A stretch of 64,000 bases of DNA from Hypomesus transpacificus. Lineage: Eukaryota > Chordata > Actinopteri > Osmeriformes > Osmeridae. Position numbers and translations under genes: made by a program. The stretch is taken from NCBI RefSeq assembly GCF_021917145.1, contig NW_025813742.1:241327-305326 (forward strand). The letters are read 5' to 3'. Position 1 is the first letter of the stretch, and each line of letters begins with the position of its first letter. The notes under the pieces are model-generated. The model had not been told where the DNA came from. It made no database searches and saw only the letters and a program-made list of their open reading frames with translations. Shown one piece after another: positions 1 through 12,345 of the stretch.

Positions 1-582
1 TATGGGAAATATAATTGCTGCCTTACTGTTTATTTGACAGAATTTGTATCTATGTTCAGAACTATCCTGAGCCAAAGGTAAAATGGTGCTGAATTGTAAA
101 TCTCCATGTAAAATATTTAGTACCGTTGGTGTGTGAAGAAAAATACATGGGGGAGTTTTAGATTAAATGTACTAAATGTACACTACTTTTTCCTTAATCA
201 CTGTATATGTACGTTTGTTTCAGTTTCTTCAGATATTCTAAACTCACTTTTAATACCCATGAACCAAAACAGAATGAAACAAACAAGTACAGTATTTCCA
301 CACGACTTCTGTTTGTGTTGCATGCCTGTAACCAGGTCAGCCAGGGATTACAGAGTAGTCAGCAGAGTTTTGTGGAGGGGAGGGGAGGGGGGGTAAGAAA
401 GACCGGATACGCTTGGTATGTACTGGAGGGACAACAAACCACGTGTCACAGACAAAGCACTCAGGTTTAAAGAGAAAAGGGAGAGATGATGGCTAGGGAG
501 GGACATGGGAGGCCTTCCTGGGGCCAGAGACCTGGACTAGGTAACGTTTACAGAGAAGCACGGAGACGAGGAAGAACAGACA

Positions 583-860
583 AGCTGAGAGGCAGACAGA
601 TAGGCCAACAGGCAGACAGGCAGACCGACTGGCTGATAGACAGACAGACAGACAGACAGGCTGACAGACAGACAGACTGACTGACAGATGGGCAGGTCGA
701 CAGACAGGCAGGCTGACAGGCAGACAGGCAAACAGACAGAAAGACAGGCCGACAGACAGACAGGCAGACAGACTGGCTGATAAACAGACAGACAGGCTGA
801 CAGACAGACAGACAGACTGACAGACAGGCAGGTCGACAGGCAGACTGACAGACAGGTTGC
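583..860. repeat. Degenerate GACAGGCA/GACAGACA tandem repeat
   Basis: About 280 bp of tetranucleotide-based repeat, with units of gaca, ggca, ggct and gact in varying order. Its six-frame translations give Leu/Ser/Cys-rich or Arg/Gln-rich frames with no protein meaning. Confidence 0.85.
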
Positions 861-1059
861 ATGATGTTGCATGAAGGAGACCCAGACACAACCACTGAAG
901 AGAGAGGAGAGAACAAACAAAGTGGATGACAGCAAAAAGCAAAGACAAACAAACAGGTTGACGCCTACACACTGTGAATATGGGAAGAGAGAGAGAACAA
1001 GGACACAAGATGGTGGAAAGAGGAAAAAAGAGAGGGGGGAGGTAGGAAAATAAGACAGA

Positions 1060-1089
1060 TGGGGGAGAGAGGGAGAGAGACAGCGATGG

Positions 1090-1142
<53 letters not shown>
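1060..1142. repeat. GA dinucleotide microsatellite
   Basis: A run of GA repeats, nearly pure from about 1092 to 1142, inside a purine-rich stretch. Confidence 0.9.
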
Positions 1143-1145
<3 letters not shown>

Positions 1146-2333
1146 CAGAGGGACAGGGAGTAATCCTGACTAATTCACTTAGGGCATTGCTGAAGGGAAG
1201 CTAAGAGGATTGAGCCACTCCCAGAATCAGATCAGCAAAATAACCGACAGCAAGATAGAGCAGAGACAGATATTTAGGACAGGGTGAATATCTCTGAATA
1301 TGAGACGCGCTGCAGAGAGAACTAGAGAACATCACGACTCTATTACATTTCTGACACATTCCCACTTATGCTGCCTGAAAAGAAACTGACTGGATTCTGA
1401 AGACTCAGAACCCATTGATGTTTCTGAAATGAAGAGTCCTTGATGTAATATATCATTGACCCGATGTCAGATACAGAACTCTCTTTTTGACACTCACAAA
1501 ATCAGGATTATCGGTAGGCAAATTTGTATTCAAGTTAGCTTTAATGTCACAAAACAAAACATTGAGAAAGATAAGTTGTTTCATATAGAGTAGCCATGAC
1601 GCTGTAGCCTAACACCTTAATAATACACAAGCTTCCGAAACAAATTTCAAAATATCCAAAGGACGATCTAAACTGAAGCAAAGATAACATATGACTAAAA
1701 ACTCAAATTAACCAATACTGATGGTCCCTTCAGAGAGAGACGTAACGATGAGAAAAGGTCAAAGCTCCTTGTATGCCAAGCCCCAGTCCTGCCACCCCCC
1801 TACAACTGAATTTCTTAAAAGCAACATTCAAGCCATCAACATTAAAATCTAAAGAAAAAACGAGCATTTGCTGAGCGACGATAGAGAGGCTGGTGGTTAT
1901 AACCTGTTAACCCAAAGAGGAGCCGTTGGGTTCCCTTGGTACGCTTCCACAGTACGGTTCCACAGGTTTGGAACCGAGCACAGCAAGATCAGTTTCGGAG
2001 TTTCTGTCCATTCTGGAGGAACGGCCTTCTGTCCCTGTTTAACAGCACGAGGGAAAGGAAGTAGGCCTATTTGATGTCCTGCATTTACAGACGAGATATA
2101 TGAGCGGTTCCCGTTTACTCCTCTCTCCCCTCCCCTGAAAGAAAGACACATTCTACAGGGGCTGCTTTGAGGAAGAAAGAAAAATCACACACACAAAAAA
2201 AAACAAGCAAACAAACAAGAAACTTTGAATAAAAGACAACAAAACAAAAAGGAACCTCTGCCAGAGTTAGCCGTTTCTGGCGAGGGGCTTGTTGAGACAG
2301 GTTAGCTCGTCACACTCCACTTTGTCATCTCCT

Positions 2334-2396
2334 CCTCCTCCTCCCTCCTCCTCCTCCTCCTCCTCCTCCTCCTCCTCCTCCTCCTCCTCCTCCTCG
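2334..2396. repeat. CTC/GAG trinucleotide microsatellite in the crx 3' UTR
   Basis: About 20 CTC units on the plus strand. On the minus strand this is a (GAG)n run that begins directly after the crx stop codon (cta at 2397-2399 on the plus strand). Confidence 0.9.
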
Positions 2397-4339
2397 CTAC
2401 AGGACCTGGAACTTCCAGGAATTCTGGTCTTTGTGGTCCAGACAATCCATAGTGGTGAAGCCCAGCTTCCAGGCCTGCTGGTCTTTGTAGTCCAGGCAAT
2501 CCACAGAGCTGAACCCTAGAGAGGAGGCCGTGCCGTAGCCCTGGGAGGAGAGCGAGGCCGGGGACTGGCTCAGAGAGCCCCCCATAGAGGGGACGGTGAT
2601 GGGGCTGAGTGCGCCTCCGGTGGCGGAAAGCTGCGAGTGCATGGGGGACAGGTAGGCACTGCAGTCCAGGCCGGTGAAGTAGGAGGAGGTGCCCGTGTAG
2701 CCCTGGGTGTAGGCGGAGGGCTGGCCATAGCTCATGGGGTAAGCCGAGGGGCGCTGCATGCAGGGGGCGGCGGAGGAGGCCAGAGGGTCGGGGAGGGGTG
2801 ATATGGCAGGGCTCCAGATGGATACGGCTGCGTTGCCCTGGTTAGAGCTGGGGGCCAGGGAAGGGCCTTGGGAGATGGGGGAGGGGCTGTAGGATCCGGA
2901 GGGGTTGCCTACGGGGTCGGGGGGGTTGGGCTCTTGGGCCGGTGACGTCTTCTTCTTGGGGGGGCGGGGTTTGGACTGGCCGCTGCTCTGTTGCTGCTGC
3001 TGGCGGCATTTGGCGCGGCGGTTTTTGAACCAGACCTGCAGAGAAGGACACATGGTCGCATGAACACACGTTATTAACGGTATAGCCTAATCATCGCGCG
3101 GTACATTCATTCGTCTTACGTACACCACTGCCCTCGCTCTTCCTGAGGCTTTACGTTATTTAAAACAATCTCACACCAACGGCTTCTAAAATTGGCAGAG
3201 ATGTTGTTTTGATGTGCTAACCAAAACTCTCCCAAACACTCAAAACTCTGCACGTGATGCACTTAGACTCAGGTTGCGTTTCAGACACCTTGTCCTGACC
3301 GTACCTGGACTCGTGATTCGGGCAGGTTGATCTTGAGGGCCACTTCCTCTCTCATGAAGATGTCTGGATAGCGCGTCTTGGAAAACAGAGCCTCCAGGAT
3401 GTCCAGCTGCGTGCGCGTAAAGGTGGTGCGCTCGCGGCGCTGCTTCCGCGGAGTGGCTGAGAAATCCAGAGATACAGAAACTGTGTGATAATAATGGTAA
3501 TGATCGGTTGGCATGATTAATGAGAACACTCAAAATGCTGTATGTCAAAGAGAGGTTTTCCTAAAATAATACAAAACAAATATTTTGGAAAATTACAGGA
3601 CGTAGTAGGCCTATTTAACGTATCCTGTTGAACATTTTAATTTGGCTGATTTAGAAGTTATTTTTCTATCTAAAGTTATCTGTTTTACCGGAGCCTAATA
3701 CATTGGTAATAGACAGGTTGAATTTAATACCTGAGCACGTAGATGTGGACTATTCTATGTTCCAAGTCTAAACGTTTGCCGAAATCCAAATAGGACGCGA
3801 GAATGAGACAGTGTAGCCTGCTGCAATAGTTCACAAACGTGGATTTAAATTACAGCGTTGTCCTGAAAACGAGTGATACATTTTTTCATCAATATTTTGT
3901 AGCAATATATAGAGCAATTCGATAGATATATCTGCGATAAAATGATGGTTTGAATTGTCATTTCGAAATACTTTCTGACCTCGAAATGTTTACTAGTGAA
4001 ATTATAATTTTTAAATCTTCAGTGGTAGCCTAATACTAGACTAACTTAATAAATAATAAAAGTCTTTAAACTAAATTTGACGTCTCTTATCTGAAAAAAT
4101 ATTTTTAGTTGAATGTTTTACCTGTGTTACGCACGAGCCTGGCCATCCTTGCGCGTAAAGCTAGATAGTGTTTGGCTATTTGAAATGTGCCTCCAAGAAA
4201 CAAAGATGTTTAACGGTCAAATAAAGATGAAATGATACTCACAAGGGTATGCCACTGTAGTGTGCAGCAGATCCATCCCTGGTCCAGGCAGATTTAACCC
4301 GTTCATGGCGTAATGAGGCTGCTTGATGTAGGACATCAT
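2397..4339 (-). CDS. crx: Cone-rod homeobox / Otx5-class homeodomain transcription factor
   Basis: Three coding exons on the minus strand, 4339-4243, 3456-3305 and 3035-2397, give 295 aa. All three junctions have GT-AG signals and compatible phases. The protein begins [14 protein letters not shown], the Otx-family start. The homeodomain spans residues about 38-97. Its helix 3 reads [11 protein letters not shown], with Lys at homeodomain position 50 (residue 87), the signature that makes Otx/Crx proteins bind TAATCC. A short Gln run follows, then a Ser/Pro-rich region containing SIWSPA, and a C-terminal tandem 'Otx tail' with two DCLD-KDQ-xW copies ending WKFQVL. Family knowledge: Crx/Otx5 drives photoreceptor and pineal genes. 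The exon 2/3 junction falls inside homeodomain helix 3, as in other Otx genes. Crx versus Otx5 naming in fish is partly historical. Otx1/Otx2 are less likely because the linker differs and kptn and nova2 are neighbours. Confidence 0.93.
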
Positions 4340-4760
4340 CGTTGCGTGAGGATTTAAGTCCTTTCGGTTTCCTCTCTAAACAGACACGGAAAACCAGAGA
4401 ACGATCTCTCCCAGTGCTTCTCCGTAGATTTTCAAAAGTTTGTAAATACGGTCCACCTTGAGCTGTGTACTCAATACCTTTAGTGGAGCGCGTCACTCTC
4501 TGTGGAGATGTCCAAAATTTATGACAGAGCACCCTTATATTTTATCAATTTACTTCACTGACCGATACTATAGCAGCATTTGGAGTTAGACAGGATTCAA
4601 ATGCTCTCGTGAGTTTAGGACATGAAGAAAGTGCGAGGATCCTTTCTTTCCCGATATCTGCGCGCCTGGTACAGGTAAAAAGGCGCGTGCTTCCGATGCG
4701 TTGGGTTGATACCGCTACACTGAGTAATTTTACCGACCGCACAAGCTAATTAGAGGTACA
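4340..4760 (-). promoter_or_regulatory. Putative crx proximal promoter
   Basis: On the minus strand a TATA-like ATAAAATATAAGG lies at 4533-4545, about 195 nt upstream of the crx ATG. This would allow a 5' UTR of roughly 165 nt. Further upstream, at 4745-4753, is GCTAATTAG, which resembles homeodomain sites found in photoreceptor promoters. Both motifs are visible, but their function is inferred. Confidence 0.3.
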
Positions 4761-6604
4761 AAGTGGACGCACAGTAACCCCTCCCTTCTCTCTCTCTTTT
4801 TCGTTTTCTCTCTCTCCCCCCTCTCCCTCTCTCTCTTTCTCTGTCTCTCTATTTCTCTCTCCCTCTCTCCATCTCGCTTCGGCTGTCTCTATGGGCTGCC
4901 GTATATATCAATTCAAAGTAAATTTCGTTTGTCACGTAAAACAGTCCACCAAGAACTAAAACTATGTAATTATTTTGAAAGCTGAAAAACAACTAATATA
5001 ATATGGACAACGAATGTCTAACTTTCGGAAATTAGAACAATATGACATGGATTTAAACAAATTATTAGGCCTATAGGCCCACATGACAATAAAAAACTGA
5101 TAATAAAGTCCATAAGAACATTGTCCAAAATGTAATTTTCATTTGTAATTGAAATACATTCATGGATATTCTAGCAAATCAAGTGCTACCTTCTTTCATT
5201 GTGTTCAAAGTAAACAATATGTTAGAAGAAATTGCCACATTGATTGTGTCTTAAGAAAGTTTTTTTTTAATTGCGTTTCAATCTGGACCTTGAGTTTCTT
5301 TAAGCAATATGTTGTTGTGTTGTCAGATCGTTACCAGATTACTGTAAACTGCGTTAAACCTGTGCAATAAACTATGTGATCTCAACACATTCGAAAATAC
5401 ACGCACGCACACACACGCATGTACACACACCCACACACACAAATTCACAAACACCCACAAAGCTCATTTGATTTATCATAATATGCTTTATCTGAAAAGT
5501 AAGTATCTTATCTCCAGATAAAGGCAGGAACGAGAGAGCAATCCATTCAGTTGTAGAGAGACACACTCAAAGAGAGATTGTGATATCAAACAACAGAACA
5601 GAAAAGAACGGCAGGTGGACTAAACTGACGTATGAATAAAACTTTTTTTTAAATCCAAAACAAGAACGAGCAGACCGTATATGGTTCTTTTTGGGCACAG
5701 TCCTGACGATGAATACATTTTTCAGGTTGACTTTACATCAACCAACGAATCACAGGAGATTTGAGACAAGATATCGAACCCATGGACCAATACTTTCATG
5801 GACTAACTTTATTGGTTGAGGAATGCAGAACGGGGAAGTGCTTGGTAACAGCAGTCGGAAACGTCTAAAACAGTTAAAATATGTGTATTTCTTCTCTGTT
5901 TCTTTTTTATATTGTAATACTTTATTCAAAAAATGTTTCGTTACAATAAAGTTGTTTTAGTATTACACTTGCGGGCGTCTGTTGGTGTCAGTTATGAATA
6001 ATTATGTGTAAAATAAATTAGATGAGAAAAAATATAAATACAAAGACAAAGAAAAAAACATGTTAAGTTTTTTAACTAACAAGTGTTGAGTAACAGTAGG
6101 ACTTCATTAATAGAGTTTATCTCTGAATTCATGTAAACCGAAATAAAAGTCATGGGTTTTGATACAGAATGACAATGGGTTGACAATTGAAGAACATTTT
6201 AACATTTTATTTTCTAACAAAGATTTGACTATAGTTTCCATTCATCATTATTTTCCATATTCGGACCCATTCTGGTTATATTATTGACAAGGGTTTAAAT
6301 AATATAATATAATTTAATATCAGTACAAAAGTAGAACACATATTCCCAGATGACAGATCCACTAGATTAGGGGACAGATAGCCATGTAGCTGCAAGAGCA
6401 ATTAGAGAAGTAGGGAAGAACTCTGAGCTGCTGTAATCCCTAAACACATGCTGCCACGTGCCCCACCCTCTAAACACACACACACATACAGACACGTACA
6501 CACATACAAACACACACACACATACACACACACACAAACACGCGTGCCAACTGGTGCTATGGAAGAGGTTTGGGATTATTTTAAATTGGAGAACTGACTG
6601 TAAT

Positions 6605-6987
<383 letters not shown>

Positions 6988-7317
6988 GCAAACACACAGA
7001 AAGGCAGGGGAGACTCAGGGTTTGAAGGAAAGGGAGGCCAGGGAACAACCAAAACAATAGAAGAACTGTAAAAATAGAGATGGCAAAAATCCAAGAGAGG
7101 TTGGTGCAAGGATCTCAGCGACGGGTGGAAAGAGATGGGTGGAGGGGTGGAGGAGGACAACCAGGTGAAGAGGTGGAAAGGATGGAGGGAGGAGAATAGT
7201 CTGGGCCATGTCCTCACCAACACACTGCAGTGCTTAATCCAGATTAGAATGTCTAAAACGGGTCGGGTAAATCTGCTGGCCAGCCAGTAAAACAGAGTGT
7301 GCTGTCAGTCGCAATCA

Positions 7318-7690
7318 CTCACAGCACACACACACACACACAGTAATACTACCCCCCTCCCACACACACACACAAACACACACACAGTAATACTACCCCC
7401 CTCCCACACACACACACACACATCCCTAATCCCCAACACAGTGGCAATTTGCAATTGTGTGGAAACACTTTGTGCTCTCACACACCACACCAGTCACACA
7501 CACTCGTACACAAAGACACACGCAGACACACACATCCTAATCTCTTGTGCACACTCAGTACCTGGTGCACCAGCAAGCCCACAGCACTGCACAACACAAC
7601 AACCCCCACCGCAATGTCCTCCTCCTCCTCCCCCACCGCTCTGTCCTCCTCCTCCTCCTCCTCCTCCACCGCTCTGTCCTCCTCCTCAGC
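7318..7690. repeat. CA repeats with a duplicated unit, then CTC repeats
   Basis: A unit of roughly 50 bp, CACACA followed by GTAATACTACCCCCCTCC, occurs twice (about 7325-7405). CTC-rich stretches interrupted by CACCGCTCTGTC follow at about 7618-7690. Confidence 0.75.
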
Positions 7691-7739
7691 CTGTCAGAGC
7701 ACACCAACTGGCCTCACCAACACTGGAAGAATCTATCTA

Positions 7740-7841
7740 GGCATCTGTGCATCTGTTTATCTATGTATCTATGTATCTATGTATCTATGTATCTATGTAT
7801 CTGTCTGTCTGTCTATCTGTATCTGTCTGTCTCTTGGCCTA

Positions 7842-7938
<97 letters not shown>

Positions 7939-7943
7939 GTCTA

Positions 7944-7982
<39 letters not shown>

Positions 7983-7998
7983 GTGTCTGTCTGTCAGT
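7740..7998. repeat. ATCT/GTCT tetranucleotide microsatellite
   Basis: A compound tetranucleotide array: ATCTATGT, then GTCT, then a long pure ATCT block (about 7877-7938), then GTCT again. Blocks of this kind are typically hypervariable. Confidence 0.92.
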
Positions 7999-8164
7999 AG
8001 CTTTTTACATAAGGTTTGCTTCATATTTTGTCACACTGTTCATCCTACACACAGTACAGTCTCATGCTATTAGTGAGGCGTCCTGTAATTCACCAAAAAA
8101 GAGAATTCTGATTGTGCTTCATTTGCATATTGCCTCATGTCATTCCTCTGTCTCTGGGGTTTCT

Positions 8165-8236
8165 CTGTGTGTGTGTGTGTTGGGCTTCTCGCTCTTTCTC
8201 TGTGTGTGTGTGTGTGTGTTGGGCTTCTCGCTCTTT

Positions 8237-8271
<35 letters not shown>

Positions 8272-8460
8272 CGGCTTCTCGCTCTTTCTCTGTGTGTGTG
8301 TGTGTTGGGCTTCTCGCTCTTTCTCTGTGTGTATGTGTGTTGGGCTTCTCGCTCTTTCTCTGTGTGTGTGTGTGTGTTGGGCTTCTCGCTCTTTCTGTGT
8401 GTGTGTGTGTGTGTGTGTTGGGCTTCTCGCTCTTTCTCTGTGTGTGTGTGTGTGTGTGAT
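8165..8460. repeat. Seven-copy minisatellite of a CT-rich core joined by GT runs
   Basis: The core GGCTTCTCGCTCTTTCT appears seven times. Copies are separated by GT runs of different lengths, so the array is a minisatellite whose spacers are themselves microsatellites. Confidence 0.9.
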
Positions 8461-9103
8461 GAGTCAGGGGATGGTGTCTGAGGTGACAGTGTAGGTGACT
8501 GATTGCAGTGGACAGTAATCTCGGGGTGGAGATTACCTGGGTGGTATTAGGGGAACTGGGAGTGTGGAACAGTTAGTGCTGAACTGGGAAAAAGGGCCAA
8601 CAAGTCCAGTTGACGTCCTTTCTCTCTGTACAGTCAACTCTGACGCAGGAGCGTTCATGTTTAGATTTCGAGAGTAAGCTTGAAAGTCACACTGAAACCG
8701 TCACGGTTTCACGTCTCCGCCACGTCCAAATTTAAATCTCGTGTCCTTATTGTGACAGTTTTACTGCTTACTGTTACACTGTTTTGTTGACATAGCCTAA
8801 AGGTAATACATTGCGTTGACATGTAGCGTGGTCAATTACATTCTTTCACTTGCTTGTTTAGCAGAGGGCATTTGTGAATTAAATTTAATTCATTAAAATG
8901 TTTAGTTTAGCCATATCATAACTGTGAAGCATTACAGTAAAGTACATCTGAAGAGAAGGTGCACCCGTTAACTAACAATTCTCAGTCAGTTTGATAAAAG
9001 TTTGATGCAGATTCAATCAAGCATGAGGTTTCGTGCCAGGCTCCACCTGAACAATTCCACTGAAAGCAGGCACAAAGGAAAACATGCTTTTCATTTTTTA
9101 TTA

Positions 9104-10284
9104 CAGTTTTTCTCAGTCGCTTTTGTACATTTCTCAGATAAAAAGTGCATTTCTCAAAACAATTCCTACAAATAGCAAAACATGGATTACTTGCAAAAGC
9201 CAGCCTCTTGCTCAAAATCCTTAGTTCATCTCTCAAAAGTAAATATTTGTGTCAATGAACATGTCAGTGCCATCAGAATGACAAGTCGTTGTGTCATTGT
9301 GTACGGATAAGACAGTCAAATTGCTTAGTCATGTTCTCAATATAACAGCGTACTCTGGAGGGATATTCTGATGTAAACTATGGCTAAAGTTTGATTGCAA
9401 GAGACTGGACAACATTCACATACTTTTACTGTTTGTACTGTAATTTGTTGACAAACTATGTCATTGCAATACAGAAAAGAAAAGTGAACATAGGACAATA
9501 TCCTTAGGGAAAACTGTACATGCAGTCCTGTAGGAATGACAGCGCAGTCTTCCTACACCTCCTGACGTTCCTGTTGGGCCACAAATTCTCATCCACATCA
9601 CAACAATTATCTTCCCTTGCCATGCAGCATGGAAAGAATCTTTTAGAGTGTCTTTTCTCATCAGGATAGCGCATATGTCCTTGGCCTATTCTGCCTCTTC
9701 CTCTGTTTTGCCTCCCAACTCCTCCGCCACGCAGCCTCACTCCTCTTCTTCTTCTCTCTGGCTCTTGACACTGTCCAATTCCTTGTCCTTCCACTGTCAG
9801 ACATTGTAACATTGTGTTGTGCTCCAGCTATATATACTTGCCAGTTGATGGTTCATGAGATTCACCTGGTTTAATATTCATCTGCGAGCAATTTACCAAT
9901 TCAGGACAGATTTTGATAAAAGTCTAATGGAAATGTATAGAAATATGCTTGACATATTATGACAACTTGTTCAACCATTTTGCAAGTAAAGACTTGTGCT
10001 ATGAAATAATGCCTAAATGTTGTGGAGGGTGAGACTATTCAACAGAGACCCATTATAATACATTTTGATCAACATGACAAAAGCAATTAATAATGTAGGA
10101 AACAGCAGAGAATTGTAAATAATCATTTCCATGGATGTACCAAAGCATTTGCAACTTGTTCAAAGAAATTAGAAACTGCTTTTTTGATGTGCACAAGTGA
10201 CACAATGATGTGAAGATTGAACACGTAGTTTTGAGAATTTCAATTCTGATCTGAGAAATGTACCAAAGCGACTGAGAAAAACTG
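9104..10284 (-). mobile_element. Non-autonomous Tc1/IS630-like DNA transposon (internally deleted)
   Basis: The ends form a terminal inverted repeat of about 36 bp with one mismatch. It starts CAGTTTTTCTCAGTCGCTTT and continues into a second similar block. A TA dinucleotide flanks each end (9102-9103 and 10285-10286), the target duplication expected for Tc1/mariner-type elements. Inside, on the minus strand (about 9812-9500), one frame joins an Arg/Gly-rich start typical of the related fish transposases to their C-terminal end (FFPCCMARED...DVDENLWPN). The catalytic core between them is missing. This is therefore a deletion derivative that could move only with help from a full-length relative. 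The family assignment is by recognition and was not searched. Confidence 0.8.
9500..9812 (-). pseudogene. Remnant of an IS630/Tc1-like transposase, N-terminus fused to C-terminus
   Basis: A 102-aa minus-strand frame inside the transposon at 9104-10284. Its first part is Arg/Gly-rich (RLRGGGVGRQNRGRGRIG). Its last part carries the conserved FFPCC...DVDENLWP ending seen in the neighbouring transposase remnant at 11813-12345. The DDE catalytic domain is absent, so no active enzyme is expected. Confidence 0.65.
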
Positions 10285-11052
10285 TAATTTAATAGCCCTA
10301 GTAAACCTAGCTACAAGTCAGGTGCATACAGATACAGTCATCAAAGACGGAACATTACTTTACTTCAAAATAAACCTCCCATTCCAGTAGTGCTCATCCG
10401 TCCTACTGACCTGTACTGCAGCGTGATGGCGCAGTGGCGCCTTCTTGTGGATCAATCTTTTTTTCGGTCCTAATAGATTTTATTTACCTTACAGTTTTTC
10501 TCGATTGCTTTGGCTCAATTCTTGAAACAGAAATGACATTCTCAAAGCTCCACGTGCATTTAGCAAAATAGCCTATATGGTTCAGCACAACTACATAGAT
10601 CACCTTCAAAAGGTCATATCTCACCCAAAACAGTTAACTCATGCTTCAAAACCAAATCATTTTCTCATATAAATAGTCAGTGCCCTCAAAATGAAAAGTT
10701 CCTTCTCGATTGCTTTGGCTCATCGCTCGAAAAAAAATTGAACATTCTCAAACCTTTAAATACATTTGCCAAAATAACCCAGATGGTTCAGCAAAACACC
10801 ATGGAACACCTGCAAAGGGTCATCTCTTTCCTAAAACAGACAACTTATCAGTCAAAACTAAATCATTTTCCCATACAAATAGTCAGTGCCCCCAAACTGG
10901 AAAGTCCCTTTGGCATTGTGTAAACACTGCAGGTCAAAATGTTTAGATGTTTTGTCAGTATGGCAGTGGACCTTAGAAATATCCCTCATGTGCACTGTGC
11001 TACAGTTACTGTAGTAGATGTTTTCTTTCCAGAATACAATGTGTCTCAATCT

Positions 11053-11489
11053 GCATTTACAGCGTAAATTTATTCATTTAGCAGATGCTTTCATCCAAAG
11101 CGACTTCCAAGAGAGCTTTACAAGAGTGCATAGGTCACTGATCATACAGTAACAACGCGATAGCCCCAAACATTTCGGGTAGCCAAAACATGAAGCATAC
11201 ATTGTGAAAAACCCAAATACAGTAAGTGCCAAAGAGAAGAACCATAAGAGCATGTAGCCAAACAAGTTACAACTAAACAACATGAATCTCAAAACTGCAA
11301 GAGTGCACCTGTAGAAAAGCAAGCAACAATACTGTAATGTATGCTTCATGTTTTGGCTAACCACAATGTTTTTGTGGCTATCTCGTTGTTTAGGATCATT
11401 GACCTATGCTCTTTTGTAAAGCAGACAGCTTGGAAGTCGCTTTGGATAAAAGCGTCTGCTAAATGAATACATGTAAAATGTAAATGTGC
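11053..11489. mobile_element. Foldback element with long inverted arms made of a SINE/LINE-tail sequence
   Basis: Two inverted arms of about 140 bp (about 11071-11210 and 11333-11469) surround a spacer of roughly 120 bp. Both arms start TATTCATTTAGCAGA and contain the 'atccaaagcgactt' motif found in the 3' tails of fish SINEs. Similarity between the arms continues past AAAACATGAAGCATACATT. Short gcatttac/gtaaatgtgc ends suggest outer borders near 11053 and 11489. It sits inside the transposon at 10492-12929 and is therefore a younger insertion. Confidence 0.65.
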
Positions 11490-11812
11490 ATCAAACAGAA
11501 AAAAGATTACAGTAATTCAAGAGTAACCTACAAGGTTTCACATCACATATTGCACTTACACTGCCATGGAAATTGTTACTGTAATTGCCATACATCATGG
11601 TTACTGTTACAGGAAATGTGTACAGCACAATATACTTTCATACAATAAGCACATCAAAACTAACATTATGTATAACCTACACTAGTAGTATGAGTAACCA
11701 CAGTAAGTTTCAGGCAAGTGACCCCCTCCTAGTCAGAGTTGCAGAGGGTGCATTTCATGGCAAGAAGGAAACACATACAGTAAGAAAGTAAAGCAAAGCT
11801 GGAGTTTCACTA

Positions 11813-12345
11813 GTTGTCGTCCTCACTGTCTGTCTGGCCACAGATTTCATTGACATCACATCTGATGTTCTCCCTTACGATGCAACAGGGGAAGAATTGT
11901 TGTTCATGCCGCAACAATCCCCTACACTGATCTGCTGTGACATCATCACAAGCAGCATCCATTGCCTGGAGCAGGGACCTCTGGTTTTGAGCCCGATGCT
12001 CATAAACCCTCCACCTACATGCAGAAAAAACCTCCTGGATAGGTTTAAGGAATGGGGAGTTAGGTGATATGAGCACCATTAGCATTCTTTGATGGGCAGT
12101 GAATCCTGATGAGCGGGTGATGGTGGAAGCTTACATTGTCCCACACAATGACAAATGTAAGAAAGTGAGGCCCTACCAAACCCCTCTCATGTAGAGGGAT
12201 AAGATCGGAGTGCAGGCAGTCCAAGGACACCAGGAGTGTCTGGGTATCATATGGGCCAAGACTAGGAATGTGGGTGACTACACCATTCTCTGAAATGGCA
12301 GCACAAACAGTGGTGTTTCCCCCGAGCTGGCCTGGGACAAGCTCT
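11813..12345 (-). pseudogene. Frameshifted IS630/Tc1-like DDE transposase fragment
   Basis: On the minus strand, 12340 to about 12068 translates to a recognisable part of the DDE domain (GQLGGNTTVCAAISENG, GPYDTQTLL, and VIVWDN, which carries the second acidic residue). The match continues in another frame from about 12085 to 11813 (NSPFLKPIQEVFSA...DVTADQCRG...FFPCC). A frameshift near 12080 therefore separates the two parts. The N-terminal DNA-binding region was not found. The copy is inactive. Confidence 0.75.

Larger units (their letters stand above)
1..2396. other. Non-coding, repeat-rich region downstream of crx
   Basis: No gene was recognised here. The open frames at about 490-1010 are by-products of a degenerate GACA/CAGA repeat (about 583-860) and of a GA tract (about 1060-1142). 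The remainder, about 1150-2330, is unremarkable AT-rich sequence. The crx gene ends at 2397 on the minus strand, so its 3' UTR must extend into this region. No clear minus-strand AATAAA lies near the stop; an ATTAAA-like signal (plus-strand tttaat) is near 1540. Confidence 0.6.

Noticed and set aside
7449-8494. 183-315 aa Cys/Leu/Ser-rich open frames
   Set aside because: Products of CA, GTCT, ATCT and GT repeats.
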